Assembly (NCBI GenBank): GCA_947623455.1
Contig: OX392543.1
Location: 22,442,757-22,506,756 of the forward strand
DNA from: Mimachlamys varia
Taxonomy: Eukaryota > Mollusca > Bivalvia > Pectinida > Pectinidae
DNA: 64,000 bases
Reading direction: 5' to 3'
Under the pieces are notes generated by a model, which saw nothing but the letters and a program-made list of their open reading frames with translations, was not told the DNA's origin and did no database searches. The position numbers were made by a program, and so were the translations under genes. The number at the start of each line of letters is the position of its first letter. Position 1 is the first letter of the stretch. Shown in pieces: positions 38,742 through 48,498 of the stretch.

Positions 38742-39338
38742 TAAAGTCTAACGTTTTATTTACAAGACCCGTAAAGTAAAACAAATATTTTTAATCAATA
38801 GTGTATCTTAATATAATAATAGTTATAATATCCTTCTATATTTGAAAGGAGTTTATAAATCCGTAAAAAGCAGCGAGTAGTTAAACGTGTACTTTCTATT
38901 AGCAGTGCTCTCCCCTTTATTGCACAGTGGCAACTTGTATATACTTTTCAGACTCTACAATATCCTTAAAATACGCTTGAAATAATATCGAAAATGTTCC
39001 GATGCCTCTGAACACAAATGTACACGGATAAATTTCTGGAAATATGTTTCTTTAGATGAACAGTGGAAATGTCCACAAAAAGTCTTTCACAAATGTTTAA
39101 ATTACCCAAATTGTAAACAATACAGTAACAAAGTCATATAGAACATTTGACATATCGCCCTATCTAAATAGCATAAGCCACTCTAAAGCGCTTTACAGCA
39201 CATATATATATATATAATCCTAATACAATCAATACAATTCAATTATATACAATTCTGAGGAGTTCGGAGGAGCTGCCTTATCGGGCGCTAACTATTTGTC
39301 CTATATCACCTGGCTAATATATCCTTAAGTTTGTTTAT

Positions 39339-39500
39339 ACTCGGCTCTCATTTTGAGAACTTGATGTTTACTTGGATGTGACGGGTGTTGTCGATGAAGC
39401 AGAAGACGCTTACTCTTCCGGAACACATGGCCTTCTCTTGTACTTTTACAAAGGTCTCCTTGTTAATCTTTCATTTGTTCATATTTTGCCCCTTGTTTTG
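39339..39500 (+). mobile_element. PLE 3'-tail fragment
   Basis: actcggctctcattttgagaac, then gtcgatgaagcagaagacgcttactcttccgg and the ctttcatttgttcatattttgcccc end, match the noncoding tail of the PLE at 29,742-32,098. Only the tail is present. Confidence 0.75.
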
Positions 39501-39514
39501 AGTTTATTATTTAT

Positions 39515-39630
39515 TTCGTGTATGTATGCGGGTATGCTGGAGATGAATTGTGTTCTGTTTGTAGTGGGACCGTGTTTCCGCCTGCATGTAAGGCCAGAGT
39601 GTTAACCGCTCGACCAATCCGTCCATAACC
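39515..39630 (-). mobile_element. tRNA-derived SINE head
   Basis: Read on the minus strand from 39,630, ggacggattggtcgagcggttaac and then actctggccttacatgcagg resemble the 5' half of a tRNA. An A-box-like tggtcgagcgg sits at the right distance. The B box is poor, so it is not a functional tRNA gene; a Ser/Leu-type tRNA-derived SINE fragment is the likeliest reading. Confidence 0.5.
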
Positions 39631-40890
39631 GATTTCAGGATACTTTATAAACTCTATGACTACATTTATCAACTGAATATAAATTGGAATAGGTGTCGTG
39701 TGGCGATAGTGCCTTTGGCTCAGGCATTATTCCATCCATCGACAATACTATGAGGCCACAGTGCCTTCTTAACAGGGCCATACTAGATATTAAATAGTAA
39801 TAAAAATGGGCCCCATTTGCACTTGCTGACCTATTGAGCTAGCGACTCTTCCTACATGTTTGGCCAAACATTTAAGAAATGTACATTTTATTCAAATCTC
39901 TTAAAACGATTAAATATAATTTGACATCCTTAAGTGGCAATTTAGTAAAGAGAGTTTCCTTTTTATAACTTCACCAAATATTTTATAAAATTGTAGTTCT
40001 GTTATCCTTGGGAACTATTCATATAGATATTTCGACAAAACCCGATATTTCCCATGCGTTTATATTAATTTTAAGGAAATCCTTAATCGTAAAATCTATC
40101 AAATGATACATGTTTACAATCATCTCTTAGCATTTTGATCTCACGAGCACGTGAACCTCCTAGATGTAAATGACCATTGCTTCGAAACCGAAGTGCAGCC
40201 TGTCAAATAAACTGTCTCTGGATAAAAGTAAGCAGGTAGTACTTATCTTATTACATTTCATGTACATGAGGAATTTATGAATGTATAGCACTTTCTTCAC
40301 GACACCTCTAAAGCTGAAAGACGTGACGATTTTTTTACGTAGAATTGTATATGGCGATTACGTGTTCAGAATGACAAACATCCCTTCGGGAAGCCCCTGT
40401 GTGTGGTAGCTTTCAATAATACCTGCTTTTGGTTAGTTTGGAAAAATACCAACATATTTTTTAGTTGGTTCTAATAATCATATTATCTGTCATTATTGAT
40501 TGCAACGTGTTTCGTAAATAGAACCTACCCTGAAAGAAGTACATGTGACATCAAACATCCCGTGTCCACCGCAATCGCTCTGGATCCAATTTATGTACAA
40601 CCCACTGATCACGTATTCGCACCATAGTCGCGGTTATTTCGTGCTATAGTTGACCTAGCTTTATATGGCACGGATTTTTCCAATTATTTAATTGACATAA
40701 CATACGTGGTATCTAATATTCAAATACGGACTATTGTGTCTTGTTATATTAAATTTCGTTTCTTGTTGAATTGAAAAATCGTCGATTTACTTAATTGCCT
40801 CTTTAAGATAACTGTACGTGTACATATTTATATAAGAATATCACAATAATCAGATTAAAATTTAAAACTTGTCTCTGTCTGCTTTATTCT
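39631..40890. other. Intronic sequence with nothing recognised
   Basis: About 1.26 kb of AT-rich DNA without long open frames, terminal repeats or similarity to the other copy of the duplication. I see no gene here. Confidence 0.5.
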
Positions 40891-41470
40891 TCAAGCTAAT
40901 GTGACGCGCTCTTGCCAGCGGTTGAGAGAGCCCTACTTGCGTTGTCGACTATCTTTTGTGTATGAAAGTCATATTTTAATATGATTTTTGGCGCTCGTTA
41001 TTGTATTCATTTCAATTTTCTGGGAGGCATACCAAGACTTTTGAGTAGTAGTGAAATTGAGATTTTCCCAGTAGACTAGTTGGGTTATATGAGAAAAGAC
41101 TTTTGTGTAAAAAGGATTGATTACATTTCTTTTTGAATATCTTGTATTAATACTTTGTGATATTTTGTAATACTATCAATTTGCTTATATAGGGTTAAAC
41201 AGATTTCAATAATCACACCCGAAAAAAGTTCTTGTTTTCAATTTTCTATTTCTTTGTCATTTATTAATATCTCTATGGGCAACTGTGCCATCAGCATACG
41301 TGTACCCAGACGAGATTTGTGTAACCAGGGGAAGATTCTTAACATACGTTACATAAGTATCAAACATTTAATTATACCAACCGTAAGGATTGAGTGTCGC
41401 TTAGATTAATTATTTCAAAATTGAATGTTTGAAAACAATCCTTAATCTAACTTGAAAATATCATTGTTTC
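40891..41470 (-). mobile_element. Old, degenerate non-LTR retrotransposon fragment
   Basis: Segments such as cttgccagcggttgagagagccctac, ttctgggaggcataccaag, ttgtgtaaaaaggattg and caactgtgccatcagcatacgtgtac follow the order of the better preserved element at 44,225-45,300. They are far more diverged and contain deletions. The decayed tgtgccatcagcata corresponds to its YADDT motif. Confidence 0.75.
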
Positions 41471-41642
41471 TCTAAAACAGACGTATATTTTGTTGGTTTT
41501 TGTTGTTTTTGTTTTGTATTGTTTGATGGCAACTTGTGGCATTTAGGGTTAAACAATATTGTTGAGAATAGACATTCACACAAAACAATACACAAAAGCC
41601 AGAAATAAAAGTTTAAAATCTGTAAAAGATATAGAGGCTATT

Positions 41643-41775
41643 CAATGGTTTCCCGTTAAATATCAAATATATTTCACGAGTATGACAGACTTTTTTTTTA
41701 TACGCACTCGTGAAAATATATTAAAAAATCTGCCCTACGAGTGAAATATATTTGATATTTATTGGGAAACCATTG
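41643..41775. repeat. 133-bp inverted repeat (hairpin)
   Basis: Arms caatggtttcccgttaaata... at 41,643-41,676 and ...gatatttattgggaaaccattg at 41,741-41,775 are near-perfect complements around a loop of about 65 bp. It is probably the remnant of a foldback element. Confidence 0.8.
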
Positions 41776-42035
41776 TATTTTCTTTTTATCACATTTTCGA
41801 AATTTCCAAAAGTCTAATTGCATTTTTAAAATTTGCTCTTACAATATAAATACGCCACAGGATGAAGTTCTATTTTTTGTTCAAAATATATCAAAAAATA
41901 CAAAAACATATTAATCAAATTCATTAGATATCTATTTCAAAAATACTATAAAGGTTTTTAATTTCCTTACTTTATATGATTTTAGTCTAGAAAAAAGTAC
42001 ACAAATAGTGCATAATGATATCGGACCGAAACTTA

Positions 42036-42090
42036 TATCATCACTAGTGATGATATATGATTTCTTACATCATCACTAGTGATGATATCA
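42036..42090. repeat. Pair of tcatcactagtgatga palindromes
   Basis: Two copies of the self-complementary tcatcactagtgatga lie about 33 bp apart, the first extended to atatcatcac/gtgatgatat (42,036-42,057). A third, partial gcagtgatgat follows. No known regulatory site is assigned. Confidence 0.7.
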
Positions 42091-42489
42091 GCAGTGATGA
42101 TTTAAGTTTTATCAAGCTGATATTTCCTGATATTTCACTGGTAAAAATGTAATAAATCAAAATACATCAACAGCAAACGAAATGTTTGGCACATAATATC
42201 ATAACCTTATAGGATCAATTGAATTAAATAAATAAAAAATATTGTATAGAAACTTTATCAAACAAATATTTTGTTGATGATTTACAGTATCATACAATAT
42301 GTCAAGTATTTGTTTGAAACCAGCACATTCATCATGTTTTACTTTAATTTGTATAACAACAAAGTTAGTTTTCCGTAAGTAAAATGTAGCTATGTGCCAC
42401 GTAGGTATGGCCTATATTAAATGCACAGACGAGGAAGGACAGCTTCTCCTCTGTGGTCTGCTTTACACTTTTGAACGTGAAACCAAATT

Positions 42490-42920
42490 AGGTTAAAGTG
42501 AAAACAATTTATTTTTTTATTCTTCGGGCCATTTATTTTGCCAATTCGCATCTATAGAATTTTATTTATTGATGATTTTAAATCAAAATAAGACAATTTA
42601 ATTGCTTTCGACGTTTTAATTTCGATTTATTCCGACATGGCCGGGTATTAACACATAAATTAGTTGACAGAAATGTCAAACTTTGTTAATGCTTTATTTG
42701 GTAACTAAAACTGTATGGTTTACAAAGTCAATGGCCTTTTTTAAAACCTGAAAACAATCTCCCGAAAAGGACCCCGATTGATAGCATCAAAACATACCAG
42801 TAATTAAAATGTTTATGAACTTAATTCGTCAGACATTCCTATGAAATTTGTAGAACTGATATTGGTCTATAACTACTAATTTGTTGTATTGTAGAGTGGA
42901 ATAACTTTAGTGTTTTTTCT
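42490..42920 (+). repeat. Duplicated intron segment (pairs with ~50,645-51,060)
   Basis: gccatttattttgccaattcgcatctatag, then ggccgggtattaacacataaattagttgac and the tgatattggtctataactac end match 50,660-51,060 with modest divergence. The right part (42,836 onward) is itself an old minus-strand LINE fragment. It continues the duplication seen at 36,985-39,379. Confidence 0.8.
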
Positions 42921-44003
42921 TTGTCACTGAGAAATAAAATAAGAGAATACCGAAGCATCAACATAATCATAATCCAAACCCAAAAACGATTAAACCAGGG
43001 ACAAAATTTGAACAAAGGAAAGATTTACATGAAGACCCTTGTAAAAGTACAAGAGAATAAGACCAGGTGTTCCGGAAGAGTAAGCGTCTTCTGCTTCATC
43101 GACGACACCCGCCATGTAAATCTTGTCACATCCAAGTAAACATCAAGTTCTCAAAATGAGAACCGAGTATCATTGTCAATCACAACAAGTAAACACACTA
43201 ATGAGCATACTCAAAAACGTCCATCTTCATAACACTTAAAGATACAGAATATTTCTCAATGAGACAAAGATGGCAACCATAAAACTTGCCCATAGTACTG
43301 ATCAACCTGCATCTCTCGAATCCTTGTGTTGTTAGTTTGTTTGTCAGCAGTCGACATCGATCACGAAAATCCCGATATTTAGAGCAAGCCCTGGAATACC
43401 GAATCAACTGCGACATGTAAACACCATAGGTTGGAGAAGCAGGGATGTTACCATCAAGAAATGGAAAGTTAACGATCGGAAAATTGAAATCATCACGTTT
43501 ATCGTATAGCTTAGTAGTAAGCTGTCCATGTTGGTCGTAGTTTAAGTCGAGATCGAGTTAAGCAGCTGATGTAGATGAGTCTGTTGTGTCCTTTATTTCA
43601 AGTTCAGAAGGGTATATACGATCGACGTGGTCAGCAAACTTCTTGTTGTTTATAGACAACACATCGTCGATATATCTGAAAGTGAAATTAAAAGATAAAA
43701 AGATGCCAACAGTCTGCTGGAAAATCTCCTCCGAACTCAACAAAAATGTTGTCAACCAGGAATTCAATCATCCGTACTATATCTTCTTCAGTATATTTCC
43801 TCTTAGCTCTTGTCGTGTTTTTGACAAAGTATGCTCCAAGATAGCTCACTACCATATATTTGCATCGTCGTCCGCCTTTCTTAGAAAAGAAAGCTCTCAT
43901 AACAAGAGATCGGAGACGTTCCTTCAATTTTGTATAAGGTATGGTAATGTACAGGGTGGAAAAATCAAATGTTTTGACCGAAAAGACGTTTCTTTAGGAG
44001 GGG
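42921..44003 (-). mobile_element. Penelope-like element, 5'-truncated, minus strand
   Basis: Read on the minus strand from 44,003, RT palm sequence (KERLRSLVMRAFFSKKGGRR, KYTEEDIVRMIEFLVDNIFV) leads to a deletion that removes the IPMGTNCAPL region and joins to FNFTFRYIDDVLSINN. An in-frame stop falls near 43,558, followed by YGVYMSQLIRYSRACSKYRD and KFYGCHLCLIEKYSVSLSVM, the stop, and the conserved PLE tail down to 42,921 (ctgagaaataaaataagag end). It is truncated on the 5' side by the LINE insertion at 44,004. Same subfamily as 29,742-32,098. Confidence 0.85.
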
Positions 44004-44005
44004 AT

Positions 44006-44036
<31 letters not shown>

Positions 44037-44361
44037 AAACTTGATGACATATTGAGTCAAGGACTCGTCTTACATATGGTCAAGTATGATAAAATGTACA
44101 GTATATACAACAAAGTTACAACGATAAACTATTACTAGACATATTAAGAGAATTGCACATGTACATGTTAATTAACATCACATAAATATCAGAATATCAC
44201 AGAAATTAGCTACAAATCTTTTAAAACAATATGACCCGAGCTTTCCCGCGGTTGGGGAGAGCCCTACCTGCATGGTAGACTCAGGTCTTATTTCAGAAAT
44301 TAAAAAGATATGATGCTGTTTGATAATTAAGAAGTTAAAAATTCGAAGAAAATACATCGCT

Positions 44362-44871
44362 TTATCCCATAAAATACTGTTTGGCACATTTCTTAAAAGA
44401 CAAGAGACTTTTACAATTTTGGACATAAGAAGGCAAACTGTTCCAAATAAAAGGACCTTGATATGTAAAGGACCGTTTAAAAATATTTGTCTTGTAAGAT
44501 GGCAGATAAAACACATTTTGTGAAGATGATCGAGTTTTTCTCGACTGGATATCAGAAGACAGAGTAAAATTGTTTAGGTAGTTTGGCGCCAGGTTATTTA
44601 AAATTTTGTACATTAAAATGGCGTGATTGTAAGAAATTCTTTTCTTAAACGGCAGCCACATTAGTTCACTAAACATTTCACTTGAAGGTGTACAAAAGTC
44701 ACACTTCAATATGATTCTTGCGGCACGTTTTTGTAACTTTTCAATTTTTGCAATGTGGTTCTGGGAGGCATTACCCCAGATATTTGAACAGTAGTCAATA
44801 TGAGGGTTGTTGAAGCAGTTGTAATAAGTGAGACTGGATTTCTGTGTAAGAAAGGGTCGAATGCGTTTCAT
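44362..44871 (-). pseudogene. Non-LTR element ORF2 C-terminal region
   Basis: A 169-residue open stretch typical of the region after the RT in Jockey/CR1-like elements. It has YYNCFNNPHIDYCSNIWGN (about residues 16-34), KIEKLQKRAARIIL, LMWLPFKKRISYNHAILMYK and a terminal SLPSYVQNCKSLLSFKK. It is in a different frame from the RT at 45,023-46,213, so a frameshift lies between them. The region forms part of the retrotransposon polyprotein and has no independent gene start. Its function in the family is poorly defined. Confidence 0.85.
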
Positions 44872-45022
44872 TTGGAAAAGTTGATATGAAATTTTTTTTG
44901 CAATAGAAACAATCTGTTTATCCCAGGATAAACAGTCATCAATAGTGACTCCAAGAAGTTTTTCTTGTTTTACATTGTCAATTTTTGTGTTATTTATAAA
45001 TATTTCTAACTGCTCAGTTTGT

Positions 45023-46213
45023 CTACTTTTTCTTTGTGTTGTTCAAATTAACATGAATTTTGTTTTCATTGCACCATTTCTGAATTAGTATTGTATCTTC
45101 ATTTAAGTCAGAATTAATACTTTCAATAGATTTTCCATTGGTATGGGCAGCTGTGTCGTCAGCATACATGTACATAGCTGAGTTTTTTGTAACCAGAGGA
45201 AGATCGTTCATATACAGTATGAACATTAAAGGACCAAGAATTGATCCTTGAGGTACGCCAACCGTAAGAGATTGAGGGTCGCTTAGGGTGTTTTTGAAAT
45301 TCACTGTTTGAAAACGATCTTTGGTATAACTTGAGAAAAAATCCATGGTTCCATTAGAACAGCCATATAGGCCTAATTTGGTAAGTAGAATATCATGGTC
45401 AACAAGGTCAAAAGCCTTTCTAAAATCTTAAAATAAAACACCTGACAATAATCCATGATTGATAGAGTCAAACCACATGTTAGTGATTTTGGTCAGTGCA
45501 GTCTGACAAGAATGCTGCGCTCGAAAACCAGACTGACATTCTAGAATAAGGTCATAATTGCATAAAAAATTGTAAAAATGTTTGTGAATATGTTTCTCAA
45601 GACATTTTGATAAAATCGGTAGTACTGATATTGGTCTGTAATTACTAATTTGTTCTGTTTTTCCTTTTTTAAAGAGTGGACTAACTTTAGCATTTTTCCA
45701 AAGACTAGGAAATGTACTCTTTTCAATACTGTAGTTCATTAATTTGCAAACAATAGGAGCAATGAATTTTGAACAACATTTTAAGAATTTGGGTTCCACA
45801 TTGTCAAGTCCAGTGGCTTTAGTAACATCTAAATTGGACAAAAATTGTTCAACAAATTGTTCTTCTACTTTTGGTATATTGAAGGTAGCACCCTTGAGTT
45901 TTTCAAATGTAAACTTTTTTAGTGTATCTATGTTTGAAGAAGGGCAAGTACTTTCTGTATTTTTTATATACTGTTTTGAGATAGTTGTAAAATATTGGTT
46001 AAAAACATTACTAATTTCACCTGCATCTGAAATGTCCTTTTCTAAATGTTGTATAAAATTTGGTGATGCTGTTTTACTTTTAGGACATAGTTTTTTAAAA
46101 TGTTTCCAGTAATCTTGACTAGAAGTCTTGCATTGTTCTAACACTTCTGAAAAGTAGTTTTTCTTTGCACTTCTAATCATGTATGTAACTTTGTTTCTCC
46201 ATTTTTTGTACAT
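45023..46213 (-). pseudogene. Non-LTR element reverse transcriptase
   Basis: The N-terminal part is KKWRNKVTYMIRSAKKNYFS, then the RT fingers (SPLFKKGKTEQISNYRPISV, CLEKHIHKHFYNFL, CQSGFRAQHSCQTALTKI). Motif A begins at GVLF, where a stop at 45,428 replaces a sense codon before DFRKAFDLVDHDILL. The same frame continues through GVPQGSILGPLMFILYMNDL and the catalytic MYADDT (about 45,150-45,170) to a frame loss at 45,023. All core RT motifs are visible. It copies element RNA at a nicked target site in active relatives; this copy is inactivated by the stop and the frameshift. Confidence 0.9.
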
Positions 46214-46276
46214 TACAACATTACCTTCTTGTTTATGTTTGTTTCTGATATGGATAGCTATATTAATATCATCATT

Positions 46277-46687
46277 TCACCACTCAGGTATACTTGGATA
46301 TTTAACACGTTTTTCCTTGAATGGTGCATGCTTATTTACAATGTCTAAAAACAAATCCTGAAAATCAGAAATCATGTCATGTATACAATCAAAAGCATCT
46401 AATGATGACCATGGGATATTTTCTATATCGTCACGAAAATTTGATTCATCAAAATGTTTAAGACATCTGTATTTGATTGTCTTTTGATTATTTCCCTTTG
46501 TTTTGACTCGTGCTCTAACTGCACTTATAGGATAATGGTCACTCAGAGATATGTCCGATACTTCAGTATATATAATGGATTCGGGATGTGATGTCCATAT
46601 ATGATCTACACATGTCCCACTGTCTCTGGTAGGAAGATTGATAACATTTGACATACTAAAACTGTCATGCATCAATGGGATGTTCAA
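46277..46687 (-). pseudogene. Non-LTR element endonuclease, C-terminal part
   Basis: 136 residues matching the end of an APE-type endonuclease. VINLPTRDSGTCVDHIWTS (about residues 15-33) and the active-site SLSDHYPISA are followed by the spacer KYRCLKHFDESNFRDDIENI leading toward the RT. The element is truncated upstream, so the N-terminal catalytic residues are absent. A single stop at 46,277 separates it from the RT in the same frame. Confidence 0.85.
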
Positions 46688-46700
46688 GATTGATCAAAAG

Positions 46701-47252
46701 ATCTTCCGAGGTATGCTTTCCATTATTGTAGTTTATCGATTGGCAAACAATAGGAGCAATGGAGTTTGAACATTTCGGCCTATTTGTCATTTTCGGTTGC
46801 TTTGGAAACGCCTAAATTAAATTGTTTTTCGACTCCTGGTATATGATAGGTATATTTGAAATATTTGTGAAATATTGGTCAAAATCTTATTTCACTTGAA
46901 TCTACAATGGGTTTTTTTTTCTGCATAGATTTTTAAAATACTTCTAGTGTATTTGGTCCTGACACTTCCATTTCTCATCCTAAAGGTAACTTTGTTTCTG
47001 CATGTTTTTGATTTTCTTCTTCATCTTCCTATTTATATTTGTTTCTAATACGAACACCCATATTAACCACTCAGTTTAGCCGGCAAGGCTATTTGACACG
47101 TTTACTATGAATGGTGCATGTCTTTTAACAAGGTCTAAAAATAAATTTTGACAACAGGAAATCATTGCATGAATACAATCAAAAAGGGTCGTTTAAGTTT
47201 CTGTAAAAAAACAAACTTAGCTATGGTAAAAACATAAACTACATGCGATAAT
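46701..47252. other. Intron built from older LINE remnants (pairs with ~51,085-52,300)
   Basis: gtatgctttcca, then ttgtcattttcggttgctttgg and gaatggtgcatgtctt match both unit 2 and, more distantly, the endonuclease/RT region of the LINE at 44,004-46,700. It was therefore an old LINE insertion already present before the segmental duplication. No open frame. Confidence 0.7.
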
Positions 47253-47284
47253 CTGTAAGATGTTTTTGTTCTTTTATTTAACAG

Positions 47285-47347
47285 AATCACCACAAACAAC
47301 TACAGGTAGTCCGGAAACAGCCGAAACAGATACCAGTGATATCAAAG
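47285..47347 (+). CDS. Thr/Pro/Ser-rich linker exon L1
   Basis: A 63-nt exon between ttcttttatttaacag and GTACGATC. In the phase set by the FN3 exons it reads (K)SPQTTTGSPETAETDTSDIK, 21 residues with no hydrophobic segment. Phase is 1-1, so it can be added or skipped without shifting the frame. The composition suggests a flexible spacer, possibly O-glycosylated if the protein is secreted or phosphorylated if cytosolic; both are inference. It lies between the two FN3 exons and is nearly identical to L2 238 bp downstream. It is too short to be found by open-frame length; support comes from the splice sites, the open frame and the repeated structure. Confidence 0.65.
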
Positions 47348-47522
47348 GTACGATCTTGAATTATATACTGTACTATATTTTAATTTAATTTTATTTTATT
47401 TTATTCATACAAATCTACAAAAAGAGTTAAAGACAAAGGATTTGTACCATTTTTAACCGTAAAGAACCAATACCTTCAATGAAGGGTATCTAATAAGATA
47501 TTATTGTTCTTTTATTTAACAG

Positions 47523-47585
47523 AATCACCACAAACAACTACAGGTAGTCCGGAAACAACTGAAACAGATATCAGTGATATCAAAG
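47523..47585 (+). CDS. Thr/Pro/Ser-rich linker exon L2
   Basis: A tandem copy of L1 with the same acceptor and donor. The two differ at only two of 63 positions that I see: GCC to ACT for one codon counted once, and ACC to ATC. This gives SPETTETDISDIK in the second half. The frame is open and phase 1-1, so L1 and L2 could be spliced together or used alternatively. The weak GTACG donor is shared by both, which may favour variable inclusion. Regulation is not shown by the sequence. Confidence 0.65.
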
Positions 47586-47735
47586 GTACGATCTTGACTT
47601 AAATACTGTACTATATTTTAATTTTATTTGAATTCATACAAATCTACACATAGAGTTAAAGACAAAGGATTTGTACCATTTTCAACCGTAAAGAACCAAT
47701 ACCTTCACTGAATGGTATCTAATAATCAACAGGAC

Positions 47736-48480
47736 GATGTCAAAGTGTTTACAAAACAATAATGCAAATTCAAAATACCTAAATCTAAGACAGTATGAAA
47801 AAGAAATTAACGACACAAGAAGAGAACAAAAAACAGGCTCGGTGCTCTGGAAGGCTTGGCGCCTTATGCTTCATCATGTGAATTTATGTAAAATCCAAAG
47901 TATAGTCTCAATAGTATGCCTATTTGCATTTTACTATGACTTCACTGTTTTCACCTGGATGCCGCGACATCAACTTGTATGTGACTTTGAATTATATGGC
48001 AATTGCCGTCGATGAAGCAGAAGACTCTTACTCTTTCGGAACACCTGGGCCGGTATTCATGAAACCGTTCTCATGCTCAAGCATGGATTCTGTGCTCAAG
48101 CCAGCTTTCTTGATACTTTCTTTAATCATGTCGAAGAGTCAAAAAGTCAATGTAAATGTTGAATACAGCTTTTGGCTTCATGTCCCTGCAACTTTTTTTC
48201 AAAAAATTGACAAAGTTATTTTTTTTGATAATTTATAGAACAAAAAATAAGGCTTGAGCACAAAATCCATGCTTGAGCATGAGAACGGTTTCATGAATAC
48301 GGGCCCTGGTCTTGCCCTTTTCAATAGTCTCCATATTTATTTTTACTTTGTTCAAACATTTGATCCATTTTGAGTCGCTATTACAGTTCTTTTGACGCTT
48401 CAAGATAATAAAAGAACACGAGCCAACACATGGACCTGTATGCGAGACAAAGTTAACACGTTTTCCGTCAATATCATGAT
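47736..48480 (+). mobile_element. PLE tail fragments in inverted arrangement
   Basis: The segment gtcgatgaagcagaagactcttactctttcggaacacctgg (48,009-48,048) continues after a MITE as tcttgcccttttcaatagtctcc and is a PLE tail. An inverted, more decayed piece of the same tail (ctctggaaggcttggcgccttatgcttcatc) lies at about 47,849-47,876. Such head-to-head tail pairs are typical of PLE insertions. Confidence 0.6.
48049..48304. mobile_element. 256-bp MITE with 5-bp CCTGG target duplication
   Basis: Inverted arms of about 55 bp (GCCGGTATTCATGAAAC... and ...GTTTCATGAATACGGGC) are flanked by CCTGG at 48,044-48,048 and 48,305-48,309. Other PLE tails read aacacctggtctta without interruption, which confirms the empty site. 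The arms include catgctcaagcatgga, itself partly palindromic. Confidence 0.88.
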
Positions 48481-48498
48481 GACGATTATACAACTTAT

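Larger units (their letters stand above)
36985..39379 (+). repeat. Segmental duplication, unit 1 (FN3 exon and flanks)
   Basis: This block matches 48,499-50,641 through the gtgtcccggccacggg segment, the FN3 exon, its donor, the downstream intron and the first part of a PLE tail (gagaacttgatgtttacttgg). Unit 1 differs mainly by a 461-bp MITE at 38,281-38,741 that unit 2 lacks. Beyond 39,379 unit 1 carries about 3.1 kb with no counterpart. The match then resumes at about 42,500, paired with 50,645. Confidence 0.85.
44004..46700 (-). mobile_element. Jockey/CR1-type non-LTR retrotransposon, 5'-truncated
   Basis: The best preserved mobile element here. On the minus strand it encodes, in order, the end of an APE-type endonuclease, the full reverse transcriptase and the C-terminal region. 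It ends in a 3' UTR with AATAAA followed by an (ATT)n tail at 44,006-44,030. It inserted into the PLE at its left end. Two in-frame stops (near 46,277 and 45,428) and one frameshift (between 45,023 and 44,871) inactivate it. The mild damage suggests a fairly recent insertion. The paralogous segment around 51,060-51,090 lacks it. Confidence 0.9.
47253..47735 (+). repeat. 238-bp tandem duplication containing a linker exon
   Basis: Two head-to-tail copies (about 47,253-47,490 and 47,491-47,735) each contain acceptor, 63-nt exon, GTACGATC donor and the caatacctt...gtatctaataa intron tail. They differ by only a few substitutions. Unit 2 has a single counterpart at 52,315-52,378, so the doubling happened in unit 1 or was lost in unit 2. 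Confidence 0.9.

Noticed and set aside
39515..39630. Functional tRNA gene on the minus strand
   Set aside because: Only the 5' half and A box resemble a tRNA. No proper T arm or acceptor pairing, so it was called a SINE fragment.
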